64,000 bases of DNA from Bugula neritina (taxonomy: Eukaryota > Bryozoa > Gymnolaemata > Cheilostomatida > Bugulidae). Shown here in pieces: positions 1 to 11,340 of the stretch. The stretch covers positions 13,820,698 through 13,884,697 of the forward strand of contig OZ037765.1 in the NCBI GenBank assembly GCA_964035545.1. The letters run 5' to 3'. The position numbers and the translations under genes are program-made. The notes under the pieces were generated by a model that had not been told where the DNA came from, searched no databases, and saw only the letters and a list, made by a program, of their open reading frames with translations. The number at the start of each line of letters is the position of its first letter. Position 1 is the stretch's first letter.

Positions 1-1202
1 TTTAATTAATAGTAAATTACTAATGCATATTGATTCACCAGTAAAGATTAATCAAACCATTTCAATTCTATTTTCATGTTTACTCTTGCTTTCCCTTCTC
101 TCCCTTTTGAATTCAAGTTTGTTTAAAAGTTAATATGTTATTTTCAAAGCATTCAGTTTAAACATATCTATGTACACTGGTGAGTTACTTATGAAAATAA
201 AAATCATAACTTTAGACTCATTCATAAATTCACTTTTAAATTAGTTTTAATAAACAATAATCACCATTAAATAAGTCCCTATGACAGAAAATGATTTAAT
301 TATTTTACTAATGTTGATTATTAATGTATTTATCACCCATATCATCTCATACAGGCTAGTTATTATGAAGCATCACAGAAATTAAAATACCTAAATGGTG
401 AGTTTAGAAGCAAATAATAATACAAAAACAATATATCATAAGTACAAACTTATTCACAGAAATAAAATTACTATGTATAAATAAAAAATAATGAAAAAAC
501 CCTGATTTATAGTTTCTATGTATGCTAAAATGAATATAATTATGGCAATAGCTAACCTAAAACAATGATTAGTACTATGATCGGGATAAATTATGAATGA
601 TAGAATAAAAACTATTGTGCCTATCATAAAAAAACTTATAATTGTTTAAAGTCTCGCCCTGTGAAAACCCCGATGCAACTTTTTATTCAGGCTACGGACT
701 GAGCTCCTCACAGGGTTGACAACATGGTTTTGAGATTTTCAAAAATGCTACACAAGTGTTTATAATCAGACGCTTTTCCTGACATTGCCAATGGCTCTGC
801 ACCAAGTGAAAACCTCACTGTGCCAGAGCTTTAACGACTTGACTATGGTTGCGATATGAGTGAAGCAACCCAAGACCAACGTCAATGTGGGGTTTTTAGT
901 ATTCAACCTGAACAATGACTTGAGCCAATTTGAATTAACATGACACTTGACTGTCAACTTAGTCCATAGCTACAGTATTAGTAAATGTAATGCTTACTAT
1001 TAGTATGAGACTGAGTATCATGTCAGTTATGATCATCATATTTACTGCCAGCATATCAAAGTCAATTAGTGAACTACATCAGTATTAGTATAATACTCAC
1101 AACACTATATCAACAACCAACAAAAATATGAATATTTACATGGCAACAAAATTAATTAATAATGAATAATGAAAACAATAATGTAAAATACAAAATTGTA
1201 AA
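1..1202. other. AT-rich intergenic, no gene seen
   Basis: No exon with paired splice sites and no recognisable protein similarity on either strand. A short inverted match (CCCTGTGA near 658, TCACAGGG near 708) is too small to call. The short open frame on the minus strand at 766-957 has no family resemblance. Confidence 0.6.
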
Positions 1203-1208
1203 TGTATC

Positions 1209-1714
1209 CATGCCCATAGACGGGTTACTGCCGTTTTGTACACAAGTTGTTTCAAAAACCAGTCGTTCCGTACACAAAATGGTCGTTTCGTACACTAACT
1301 GCTGTCTATTTCGTATACAAAATGAATAATATATTAATCCACTGGATAACCACTTGAATGATACTAGTTAACTTATTTATTGCATTCCAGCATGTATCTT
1401 TCACACCTCCCATATCACCTATTGATCAATGTTTTACATTATTTAAATTATATGTTTTATATATTTATATGTGATAATTGATCGCGCTACTATTTTTTGG
1501 TTTTTAATCTATTAATATAAAATGCAAACACATGAAATGTGCAAGTTACCTGTGAGCAGCACTGTATGACTCAATCTCATATACATAAAACAATAAATAT
1601 TAAAAAATGTGTATTTTAGTTAATTTATATTGATGTGTATGAAAAGACCTATCAGATGTGTACGAAACGACCTGAAAAAGTGCGTACGAAACGACCTGCA
1701 CCCCTATAGGCTAT
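1209..1714. mobile_element. Inverted-repeat (MITE-like) element with iterated 14-mers
   Basis: The left end holds copies of GTCGTTTCGTACAC or variants at 1230-1243, 1262-1275 and 1282-1295, plus a weaker one near 1308. The right end holds the same motif in reverse complement at 1635-1648 (degenerate), 1658-1671 and 1682-1695. The outermost bases also match loosely in inverted orientation (CCCATAG near 1213, CTATAGG near 1704). The interior is AT-rich without an open frame. Clustered motifs pointing inward from both ends resemble the subterminal repeats of non-autonomous DNA transposons. I could not fix the exact ends or a target duplication. Confidence 0.6.
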
Positions 1715-2058
1715 ATGCCCTACAGTCATGATCATGTTCGAATGACATTATTTTTAATTATACTATTAAAGCCAATAAATTATTATTAGAAAAGGTGATA
1801 AATAAATTCAAAGTTGATATTTTACTAACAATGTACTAATACTAACACTTATAGTCAATTATATTTAATTTTATAATCATTAACAAAGTTCCAATTGTGA
1901 TTCAAATTGAAATTTAAATTTAAATTGCTATCAATGTTATAACTATGCTTAGCATTGCTCAGCTTTAGTTTAAATTTGATTATACGCATACAGTTATACT
2001 TGTAGACTTTAGCAATACTAAGCCTAACATAGAGTTATGATTATATTGATCATCATTA
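1715..2058. other. AT-rich intergenic, no gene seen
   Basis: Low-complexity AT-rich sequence leading into the triplet array that follows. No coding or RNA feature is recognisable. Confidence 0.5.
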
Positions 2059-2290
2059 ATGATTATCATTATGATTATGCAAGTTCAAGCTGAAGTTGTA
2101 CTTTTCTATACTAAAAGTAAATATAATACGAATACTAATAGTAATACTAATAGTAATAGTAATATCAATACTGAATACAGTATCAAATCCAATATAAGTC
2201 AAAGTGTGTGTATAAGTATGAGCAACAGTAATACTAATAGTATAAGTATTATTAAAGCACTAATACTTTATTTTATACTAATAAAGAGTG
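2040..2290. repeat. Degenerate ANT-triplet array, left of LINE copy 1
   Basis: The array starts with ATGATTATCATTATGATTAT-like sequence and continues as runs of AAT/AGT/ACT triplets (for example ACTAATAGTAATACTAATAG near 2132). The apparent open frame rich in Asn, Ser and Thr is a by-product of the triplet repeat and is not a gene. Confidence 0.75.
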
Positions 2291-2373
2291 TGTTTACAAC
2301 GCACGGTTACAATCACATGATTTCACTAGCGAACCTTATTATAGTTGCATAAAAGTTTATAAAAGATAAAGGA

Positions 2374-3320
2374 ATGCCATCTAAGAGCAAGGATAAGTGC
2401 GCCTATTGCAACCTGAAGGCTGATGAGCAAAAATGACATGTGATGATACGCTGTGATTGCTGTGAGACATGGTATCACAGCTAATGTCAGGACCTCACCA
2501 AATATGAGGCAAATATCATCTCTAGCGCAGATGGGAAAGGAGTAAGATGGTTCTGCACCAAATGCATACCGGAGCTGGTAATTAATGTAAACTCTCAAGA
2601 CCAAACTGAAGCTAAAACTTCAATTATCGAACTAAAAAAAAGCTGGAAGAAATGAATTTGTTAACAATGAACAAACTTAACGATATTGACCGAGCTGTTA
2701 AAGGCATGCAACTCACGTATGCTGATGCACTAAAGAGTAACAATAAGAACATAAACTCCCCGGAAGATCAATGTTCCAAGCTTGTTGAGCAAAGTACAGT
2801 GCAAATGAATAAGGCTGTTGAAGTAAACAGAAATGCTGAGAAGTTGATGCAGAAAAGTAATGAAATAAGTGAGGCAGATGCCAGAAAATGTAATGCCATT
2901 CTATATAGTGTGCCGGAGGGAGATGAAATATCGGTATTAGAGCAGGTCGAAAAATTCATGAGAGATGAAAGATTCAAAAACCTTGACAAACCTCATGCCG
3001 CCTTAAGACTCGGGGGAAAAAAGAGTACGGAAAACGCTAGACCCATAAAAGTTGTCTTTGAGACCATCCAATCTAAATGGGCCTTCATAAAGAGGGTGAA
3101 TTCTTGGGGACTTGAAGATGACAAAGTCTTCTGCAAGCTAGATGCCAGCAAGAAAATCCGCAACCAAGAGTTCGCCCTCCGTGAGTGTGTGCGTGGACTG
3201 AAAAGCAACAACCATGGATCTGCATACAGAATAAGGAATCTGCAAATTGAATGTCAGCAACCCTCGGGGGAATGGAAGCGTCTGACGCCGGCATCAAACA
3301 GTGTAGTGAGAGCCCACTAG
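2374..3320 (+). pseudogene. LINE ORF1 with PHD finger, broken
   Basis: The frame from the ATG at 2374 encodes a Cys/His pattern of a PHD finger (CAYC, CDCCETWYH, then WFCTKC), interrupted by TGA and TAA codons at about 2434 and 2482. After a stop at about 2650 the protein continues in a shifted frame at 2652-3320 (about 220 residues). That part has an acidic/basic helical segment that may form a coiled coil, then an RRM/CTD-like region typical of LINE ORF1 proteins. PHD-bearing ORF1 proteins occur in several CR1/Jockey-type elements. In intact elements this protein is an RNA-binding chaperone. It is not a host gene. Confidence 0.75.
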
Positions 3321-3389
3321 CCTTATTTTTGGCAAACTCCAGGTCTTTTAAGGGGAAGTCAACCGAAGTTCAATTCATTACATCTGAAT

Positions 3390-5575
3390 ATGATAGTTTG
3401 TTTGGTAGAAACACATATTGATGACACTATAAACAACTGTGACATTCTCTCTAGCCAAAGCAAGACCATATTTAGATAGGATCGTAATATTCATGGTGGC
3501 GGGGTCCTTATAGCAGCAGCAAATTCGCTTCAGCCAACTAAAGTTGAACTCGACACTTTGGGCGAAGAAATGGTTGTAGTACAGATCAAACACAACATTA
3601 TAATATGCTGCTACTATAGACCAAACATATCAACGCAAAACATGACAGCTTTGAGAAATGTCGTTGGACACATCTCCAACAAATACCACCATCATTCCAT
3701 CATTCTTGTTGGCGACTTTAACCTCCCTGAAATAGACTGGGAAACCAGAAAACTAAAATATGGTGCAAAATTCAAGTCTGTACACTTGGAATTTCTCACC
3801 ATGTTATTTGAAAACAGGATGCAACAACTTGTTACACAACCCACTCATATTCATGGTAATATCCTGGATTTAATCTGTACCAATAACACAGCGTTAGTCA
3901 CAGATATTGATATATTAGCTTCTGGTTTCAGTGATCACTACATCATCACTGCAGTGCTTACCTGCCATAGACCAAATCTCTTAAAAACACAACCGACAAC
4001 AATTAGACTGTACAAAAATGCAAATATAACTGGTTTCAGAGACAGTATGCAAACTGTCTGTAACAAACTTGAGGACATGTCAGACCCTGACAACATGTGG
4101 CCCCTTTTTAGAGAAGGTCTTGCGCAGGCTTGCAAAGATCACATCCCTACAAAAGTTTTAAAACCAAGAAACTCTCGCTGGCCTGTTTGGTTTGATAAGG
4201 AGGCAAAGGAGCTTGCTCAAAAGCAAAGAAAAATTTGGTTTAAGTATAAAAAAACAAGGGATGTGTTTTTCTTGGAGAAGTATAAAACAGAGCGAAAATC
4301 TTGCAAAAAATTGCTTCGTCACAAAAAGAGGAACTATGTAGTTGAGAAGGGAAATTCCAAGCCTTTTTTCAAACACCTGAGGCAAAAAACCGGTCAAGAT
4401 AATTTTTCCATGTCTCTTACTGACCCTGATACATAACAAACTGATAACTCATTGAGATGTGCTGAGATCTTGAACAGTTTTTTTTATAGTCAGTTCTGCC
4501 AAGATCACCAGGTGTCACTATATCCAAATAGCAGTGATACTCATAACATATGCATATCCATCAAGGGACTTGAGTGGCTTAATAGAGGTTTGGCAAATGG
4601 TAAATCACCGGGGCCAGATGGCATAAGAAAACCAGACCTATTAGTTGATACTGAAATAAATGCCACTTGTCTTCAGCACATATACCATGCCTCACTTAAA
4701 TCTGGAAAACTACCAAGGGAGTGGAAACTTGCTAATGTAACCCCAATACATAAAGGAGGAAGCAAGGAATCACCACAAAATTATAGGCCTATCTCCCTCA
4801 CAAGCATTCCGTGCAAAATGCTTGAGCACATAATCCTGCACTACCTGAATGCAACCCTTGACAATATACTTCACAACAGGCAGCATGATTTTCGGAAGGG
4901 AATGTCATGCGATACTCAGCTGTGCTCAATGTACCATGACATTGCCAAAGCGCACGACCAATCACAAGACACACATGCAATTGTTCTAAACTTCAAAAAA
5001 GCATTTGACAAAGTCCCCCATTTCCTACTGCTACTGAAACCACATCGCATTCCAGAAGTTAACCCACAGATTATAAATTGGATTCAAGATTTCATCACCA
5101 ACAGAAAACAGAGAGTTGTAATCAAAGGCTCATGCTCAACTGAGCTCCCAGTAACATCGGGCGAGTCTTTATGCAGACGACACCCTGTTGTACCAAAGAG
5201 TAAACTCAGAAGCAGATGCTGCAGACTTCCAGGTCAATATCGATGCAGTATATAACTGGTTCCAACAGTGGAAGATGCCTTTTAATGAAAGTAAATGCCA
5301 TGCTATATCATTTGGTCGCCAAACAGGCCTTCCATCTTATAAGCTTGGGAGTACACTTGTCCAATGGACTGAAGAGACTAAGTATCTCGGTGTGACTGTG
5401 CAGAGTAACCTTAAATTTGACAAACACATTGTGCTGAAATCACAAAAAGCTAGCAGAGTCTTGGGAGCAATAAAGTTTGCTCTCCATGATGCTCCAAAAA
5501 ATGGCAAACTCTTGGCTTACACCAGCCTCTGCCGTCCATTGTTGGACTATGCAGATACCCTCTGGGATCCTTTAA
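3390..5575 (+). pseudogene. LINE ORF2 (endonuclease + reverse transcriptase), broken
   Basis: The endonuclease part shows GDFNLPEIDW (about 3710), the SDHY motif (about 3930) and an upstream HGGGV stretch. The RT part shows KSPGPDGI (about 4600), NYRPISLTS (about 4780) and LNFKKAFDKVPH (about 4990). The catalytic YADD motif is at about 5170 but in a different frame from the upstream RT, because a block of roughly 25 codons just before it has been deleted. Stops lie near 3478 and 4435. The frame ends in the thumb region (PLLDYADTLWDP, about 5535-5571) and then becomes low-complexity repeat. Confidence 0.85.
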
Positions 5576-5800
5576 ACTATAACTATAAGTATAAGTATAA
5601 CTATTACTAAACTATTACATTTACTATTAGACATTAGTATTAGTATTACTTATAGTTATTACTATTACTATTAGTATTAATATTTGTGAAAACTAAGCTA
5701 TACTTATTACTTATAGTTATACTTATAGTTATAGGATTAAGTTATAATATTAATAGTTATTTGCAAATAGTATTAACAATATTATAATTATAAATATAAT
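5575..5800. repeat. Degenerate ANT-triplet array, right of LINE copy 1
   Basis: Runs such as AACTATAAGTATAAGTATAA, then TATTACTATTACTATTAGTA, dominated by ACT/ATT/AGT triplets. This is largely the reverse-complement sense of the array at 2100-2170, so the LINE fragment sits between arms that can pair with each other. Confidence 0.7.
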
Positions 5801-6250
5801 TCAATTTCCTTACAGTTTTAGTTTAGGTTACACTTACTCTTAGTCACTCTTACTTCAATACTTGTAAAACTAAATGATTTAGTTTAGTTTAATAACATTT
5901 CAGTTTGAGTTTACAATTACTGAATTAGATTTAGTAAAATATGACTAAATCTAATTGTTAACTAAAATGTTATTGGTACCGTTGATTATCAAATCAAACT
6001 CATATTTTTAGTTTTCACTGAATGGCAGAAACTAAAAGGAAGATTGCTACCAGTTTCGCAAAACCTAGGGCTACAGAAAGTAGAGGTAAAGTTTCTGTAC
6101 CCGAATGTTTTTGTAATGGAAGCTGCGGCTTTGCTACACTTTTGTAACTGTAGGAAGATGCAACATCACTTTCATTTAAACTAAAATGGAGTTATCTTCT
6201 AACTTGTAGCAGGTTTCGCCAAGCTCAATAATTATCTCGCTTTTTATTAA

Positions 6251-6375
6251 GCAGCACCAAATTGAGGGTGATTTAAGGCAGTATTTGTAAATACGTCATT
6301 GTCCAAAATCAAGACCGTAGGTCTAAACTTGCGTCTCTAAACTAATGCGCTAAGTCACCCCCAATTCGGTGCTTC
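6251..6375. repeat. Inverted repeat, about 29-bp arms
   Basis: The arm at 6251-6279 (starts GCAGCACCAAATTGAGGGTG) pairs with 6347-6375 (ends CAATTCGGTGCTTC) with a few mismatches, around a 67-bp centre. It looks like a small foldback or MITE relic. The rest of 5800-7290 is AT-rich with no gene. Confidence 0.6.
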
Positions 6376-6499
6376 TCCTAGCAATATAGAAATAATTTAG
6401 AGCTTTAGCTAATTGCTAAATACAATTGGCTAATAGACTTGCCTGTGAAACTCCAAACACATGTTGAAAGTTGAATGTTTAATTTAAACACGAACGTGC

Positions 6500-7045
6500 A
6501 TGATTATCGGTATGAGTATCACTTCAAGTTATACTAATAGTAATACTTATTCATATTCATATTGATTACAATTATTAACTTGAACTTATAGCTAAGCTAC
6601 TGCCAGTAGCTGTAGACCCTAGGCTAATAGCTGTAAGTGGAATAGTATAGTTTACTCTTAGTCTTACAGTTACTAACTTATACTTATAGTAACTATACAC
6701 TAAATCAGTAAATGACTAATACTATATAATATAGTATATAGTGTATTTAGTATTGTATAGTAATACTAATAACTAATAGTAATACTAATAGTATAACTAT
6801 ACTTACTCTTATTAACATAAATTCCTTTTAACTCATTAGTTATAAGCATAGTTATACTATTAGCTATTACTAAAGTCTACAACATGAACATATACTTATA
6901 GTTATAGTATAAGTATAAGACATAAGTGTAACTGTAAAACTTAGAGTTAGCATTCGACTTAGTACATGCGTACAATTATATCTTATCATAATGATAATAA
7001 TATTTGTCCATAATGATAATGATAATTACTGTTAGTATTACATTC
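6500..7045. repeat. ANT-triplet / ATAACT arrays
   Basis: Repeated TAATACTAATAGTA and ATACTTATAGTTATA-like runs at about 6530-6550, 6640-6800 and 6840-6910, plus ATCATAATGATAATAAT-type sequence near 6985-7025. It is the same composite as at 2040-2290 and 19.7-20.9 kb. Confidence 0.65.
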
Positions 7046-7299
7046 AGTTTAACATTTACACTTGCAATTATGACCACTCAATCTGATTACTCATTAGTAG
7101 AACTTATATTTTAAAAATATTACTAGCTGAAGTTAGAAACTTTCACAAACTTTCACATTTGATGTTTGACCTTGGAAAGAGATAGTGCAGTTTATATACT
7201 ATGCTTTATACATCTAGGTTAACATCTCTTGATTTTTTCATATATTTGTTAAACTTTCAAACTCTTTATGTTTAATGTGTCTTTTTCACAGAGTCTAAA

Positions 7300-10200
7300 A
7301 TGGTTCCTGCAAACTGCCGTCAATTTAGAAAGTTGCCCCTAAACTCTCCTTTGCTTTTGCAAAAAATTTTCGGTGAAGTAGGATGCAGAATTGTAATTGG
7401 CAAAGAAACTGCTCTCTCAGAAATAGACCCTCACATCAAAGCACACTTGAATATTGGGCCGGGCAACGCTCTGTTTGACTGCTCAAGTTACCCCCTGATT
7501 AATACTGCTTTATGTCTAGCTCGTAAAATGAATTCAAGCAATTGCTCAATTGTTTTTAAGGTAAACTTACTTATTTTATCTCATTTGTTAAATTGATATA
7601 CCATATTTAACCAAAGATTTTTATGATTAAATTGAGTATAAAAATTGGAAGCATATTTAATATATTTAACAGCTGTCACTCTAAATTTCAAAGATGTTTT
7701 TTTTAATTGTTCTTGATCTGTAAATGAAATGAGCATCCAGCTCATGCTTCTAAAGTAATAATGTGTTTGTCTCTTAGATATTTGTTATATTGCGTAGTTT
7801 TGTATATCTAGTGTTATGGTCAGAAGAATCATGTGCAACAACTTGTAAAAAATTTCCTAGCAGAATATCCTACCATTCAGCCTCATCTAAGGTAAACCAC
7901 TGTCTTTATTTAAGTCAATTTTAATAAACACTTCAAGTGGTGACATTGTCTTATAAAGAAGATTTGTGAAGCATGATACTGTCTAGCTGTAGTACTTAGC
8001 ATATTTCTTTGCCTAATTTACAATCTGAATTCTTTTTAGTGTTGTAGAGCAAAAACCCTTGGACCAAAATATTGTTGACTTTTTAATCAATCATGCGATG
8101 GATTATAGCGTCAAATTACTTTCTGAACAGACGTAAGTTATATATAATGTACTACTAAATTTCACATTCATCGTCTGCTTGTAATAAGTGTTAGTAAATA
8201 TAGTTTTGTGACACATATAAACTGTCTGGGTTTATGATATAATCAGTTATGTAGGAAATAATAATTTGGTAAGCTGAAATAAAATTAGAATTTGCAATTT
8301 TGTAATAGTATATCTTGTTTGTTGGAAAAGGAACACTGTTTTACACATTTTCGGCTTGTGCTGGAATACTACTGGAGTATTATATTTCATGTAAATTCTT
8401 AAGATATTCTGGAGATGAGCCACCAGGTCGATTATCTAAAGTAATGAACTCAATGGTGGATATTTTAGACTGGGAGTCTTCTTACAAAAACTATGGCACT
8501 AGTGTCAAGGTGAGAGGTGGTAAAATAAATTTAAGTCTTTCTTAAATTTTTAGCAGTAGTAACTGGAACTAGATAATTTGAAATGATGAATTATGATTTT
8601 TTAGAAACATGGGGTGATGAATTAAAATTATATATCGAAACATTTCATCTGCATTATGAATCATTTGTCGTTAATTGAAAGGTCACGATCTACTTAAATA
8701 AGTTAGTATTAGCTGTGAGAGGGCTGTGAGACTATAGCTGGAAAAGTTTGGCAGTAATTATTGTTTTGCACTCCTTATAATTTTCCATTTTTGTGGTTCT
8801 GGTTGAGTGACTCAGGACTTGGTTTAAATTTAAATTGAGTTTAATACTAGCTAGTTTTGTTTATATTTTGCAATCAATAATTGAGCTGTAATTCACTAAA
8901 CAATAGCATTCTTATGAGCTAATGTTCGAAGTTTGGGCGTACTTCAATAGATGTCCGACCTATGTAAGTTGCTGCAATTTGTGAACTTGCCAACTGATTG
9001 TATCAATTATTCTATTCACATATATGCAGTTGTGTTATTTTTACCATGACCATATATGCATCATGGTAAGCACAAGTTAATTTATTTACAATTTCTAGTT
9101 CCAATTAAACATATTTTTAGCTTCAACCTACGAATAAAACTGGGTTATTTAGTACATTGGGTCATATCTTAAAAAGGCAGTGTATCCTAAATCCTATGGG
9201 TAAGTCCAGTTTGTAGTACATTGTTAATTGATGAGAGTTTGTAGATTTGTGGTGTCAAAGAGTTTTTACAACATTGAAATGAAGACAATTTTTTGGCAGC
9301 TACTGTAATAAAAAGTTATTGTTTTAAAGTTTTGGATTTCATGATATTTATTACATGTATCAAGTTAGAATTACTTGTTTTATAGTCATCCAGACACCTA
9401 TATTTGATGCAAAAGTCAAGTATCGTCACAAAAATCTGTTGACGAACTCACCGTACGAAATATATCAATATTGTCGACGTGTGCCTGATGTTGAACTAGA
9501 AAATGTGCTAACCTGTCTTACAACGTATAGTTTAGAAGCAAAAAAGAGCATATTACAAAAACATAAGGTAAACTACAAAATTATATAGATATTTACAATG
9601 AATAAAAATCTTTAGTTTCCTTTAATTTTATTAAAAAATGAATTATAATGGATAATTTGTTAATTGTTTCGATAAAAATAAATGGTACATAGAGCCTTTT
9701 GACAGGCATTGTAAATATTTTAGTGTAAATTAGCTGATGGTTGGTAAGCAAAACTGTTTTTGTATTATATGGTGAAATATTGATCTTCAAATGTCTCTAA
9801 ATTCTAAACTATCTAAGCTCTGTATAACTTGAATATTTGAATCTCATTATTTTAGGCCAACCCTCAAGAATTCTATGGGCAGATTAAATTAGCCGAGAAC
9901 CTGTTAAAGATAGTTAAAGGAGGTTGGAACATATTATTTTCAGTAATGCTAGTCATTTTCAATATCAACTTTTAAAGTTTGAATTTTACGGAATCTACAG
10001 AACATGAAGATCTATATACTCGTATGTGGTTTGTAATACTAAATTTTGAGAAAAAAAAGTTGAGGGTGGGAGGTTCAATGATATTAATTGTTCCGGCAAA
10101 TCTCTATTTTCTTTACAGTATATTCTTTAAATCGTGCAAATAATTTAGTTGAAATGTTAGTTGAAATCAGCACTTTCTAGTTATACAAAAAGTGCTATGT

Positions 10201-11336
10201 GACAAAAGATGGTTAATGTAATAGCAAAGATTTTGGAATCCCAATTACAGTAACGATAGTTATATGCAGTGGCCATAGCTACAACTTTAGGTAATAGTTA
10301 GCATATACTTTGCGCCAAGCTTTAGTTATGAAATGCGTCACCATTGTTATTCATTGTATAATCTCAGCTACTAAACAAAGGTACTTGTTTTTCCAGTACA
10401 ATATGCATTTATTAAAAAATATTATTTCATTAAAATGCTAGTAAAATTTCTGACCACATGTAATTTGAACAGTTTTATATCCAAATTTAAGAGTGACTTA
10501 CTAGAACCATGGCTAGCCCCACGAGGAAGTTGACCCCGATTTCCAGAAATAGCTCAATGTGTGAAAAAATCCTATTGAACAATTTAAATATTTAACTAGC
10601 ACTAAACCAAAAACTACTCCAAGGTAAATTACTTCATTGCCCAACAATAGTTTATAATTTATATTTTACAATAATATATTGCCAGGTGACAAATCTTTGC
10701 TAGAAGATTGTATTGAGGCTTCAAGGCATCTATTTTACAAGAAAGAGAGAAAATCACTGTCTGGCCAGGGTATAAAAAGTATAAAGAATGTGTGTCACTC
10801 TGCTACTATCCCATACAAGCCTTCTATTCCTTTCCATGTGCTCTGTGAATTATTCACTAACGCACTACCGGCTCATATTGCACCAAGGTTTGATGCATGT
10901 AAGTGCCAGCTTCACCTTGCATATTATAATGATAAATTGTCACATCTTTGCTTCAAGCTAATTTCACAAGATAATAATCAACTATTACTGTTTATTTAAC
11001 TTCAGTTGTTGAAGAGATTCTTGCTGATGGAACCCTAACATGTAATGGCCAACCCATAAATCTCGATCACAAATTCAGTCCAACAAATATTTTAGCTGAT
11101 ACCACTTTACTGGGTAAGTTGAAATCTCATTATGTCGATAAAAGTATTGTACAACAACATAAAATGTGAATATATACATTACAAAAATTTACATGCATGT
11201 ACATATAGTTATTAAATGCATAGGCTGACTGTCAGTATATTTGGCTTTAAGATGTTACGCATTTCTTGCAGCATCCAAAAACACAGCCTTTGTGGTGAAA
11301 TGGGAAACAGGCACTTTTCCAATTCCGTCGACTTGA
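7300..11336 (+). CDS. Unrecognised conserved-looking protein, 417 residues, 10 coding exons
   Basis: Exons that join in phase: 7300-7560, 7812-7891, 8040-8132, 8404-8509, 9121-9199, 9386-9567, 9856-9922, 10686-10898, 11006-11113, 11272-11336 (TGA). All boundaries are GT-AG and no internal stop remains, which is strong evidence for a real gene. I do not recognise the family. The protein is soluble-looking, with no signal peptide, membrane segment or zinc cluster. It starts MVPANCRQFRKLP and ends TGTFPIPST, with helical middle exons (for example SPYEIYQYCRRVP, NPQEFYGQIKLAENLLK). A 3' splice site lies 8 nt before the ATG. Its stop is 4 bp from the CPSF3 stop on the other strand. The start of exon 4 is the least certain boundary: a longer open version begins at 8309 but would break phase. 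Confidence 0.75.
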
Positions 11337-11340
11337 GACA

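Larger units (their letters stand above)
2374..5575 (+). mobile_element. Decayed non-LTR retrotransposon (LINE), copy 1, 3'-truncated
   Basis: In order: an ORF1 with a PHD-type zinc finger, coiled coil and nucleic-acid-binding region (2374-3320), then an ORF2 with endonuclease (about 3390-4000) and reverse transcriptase (about 4590-5570). The order and the ORF2 motifs fit the Jockey/CR1 branch of LINEs. The element carries stops, frameshifts and an internal deletion, so it is dead. ORF2 stops abruptly after the RT thumb region and passes directly into a triplet array, with no 3' UTR or tail visible. Confidence 0.85.

Noticed and set aside
2059-2352. Open frame rich in Asn, Ser and Thr
   Set aside because: It is the translation of the ANT-triplet array and has no gene structure. 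The same applies to the frames at 19705-19935 and 49699-50029.
2652-5610. Host gene with endonuclease and RT domains
   Set aside because: Stops, frameshifts and the domain order show a dead LINE and not a domesticated gene.
7300-7560. PARP-like or TASOR-like domain in exon 1 of the unrecognised gene
   Set aside because: I considered it because of short glycine-containing stretches, but no catalytic or fold-defining motif could be matched, so no function is assigned.
8309-8403. Longer version of exon 4 of the unrecognised gene
   Set aside because: It is open in the same frame, but starting at 8309 leaves the join with exon 3 out of phase, while the acceptor at 8403 fits exactly.
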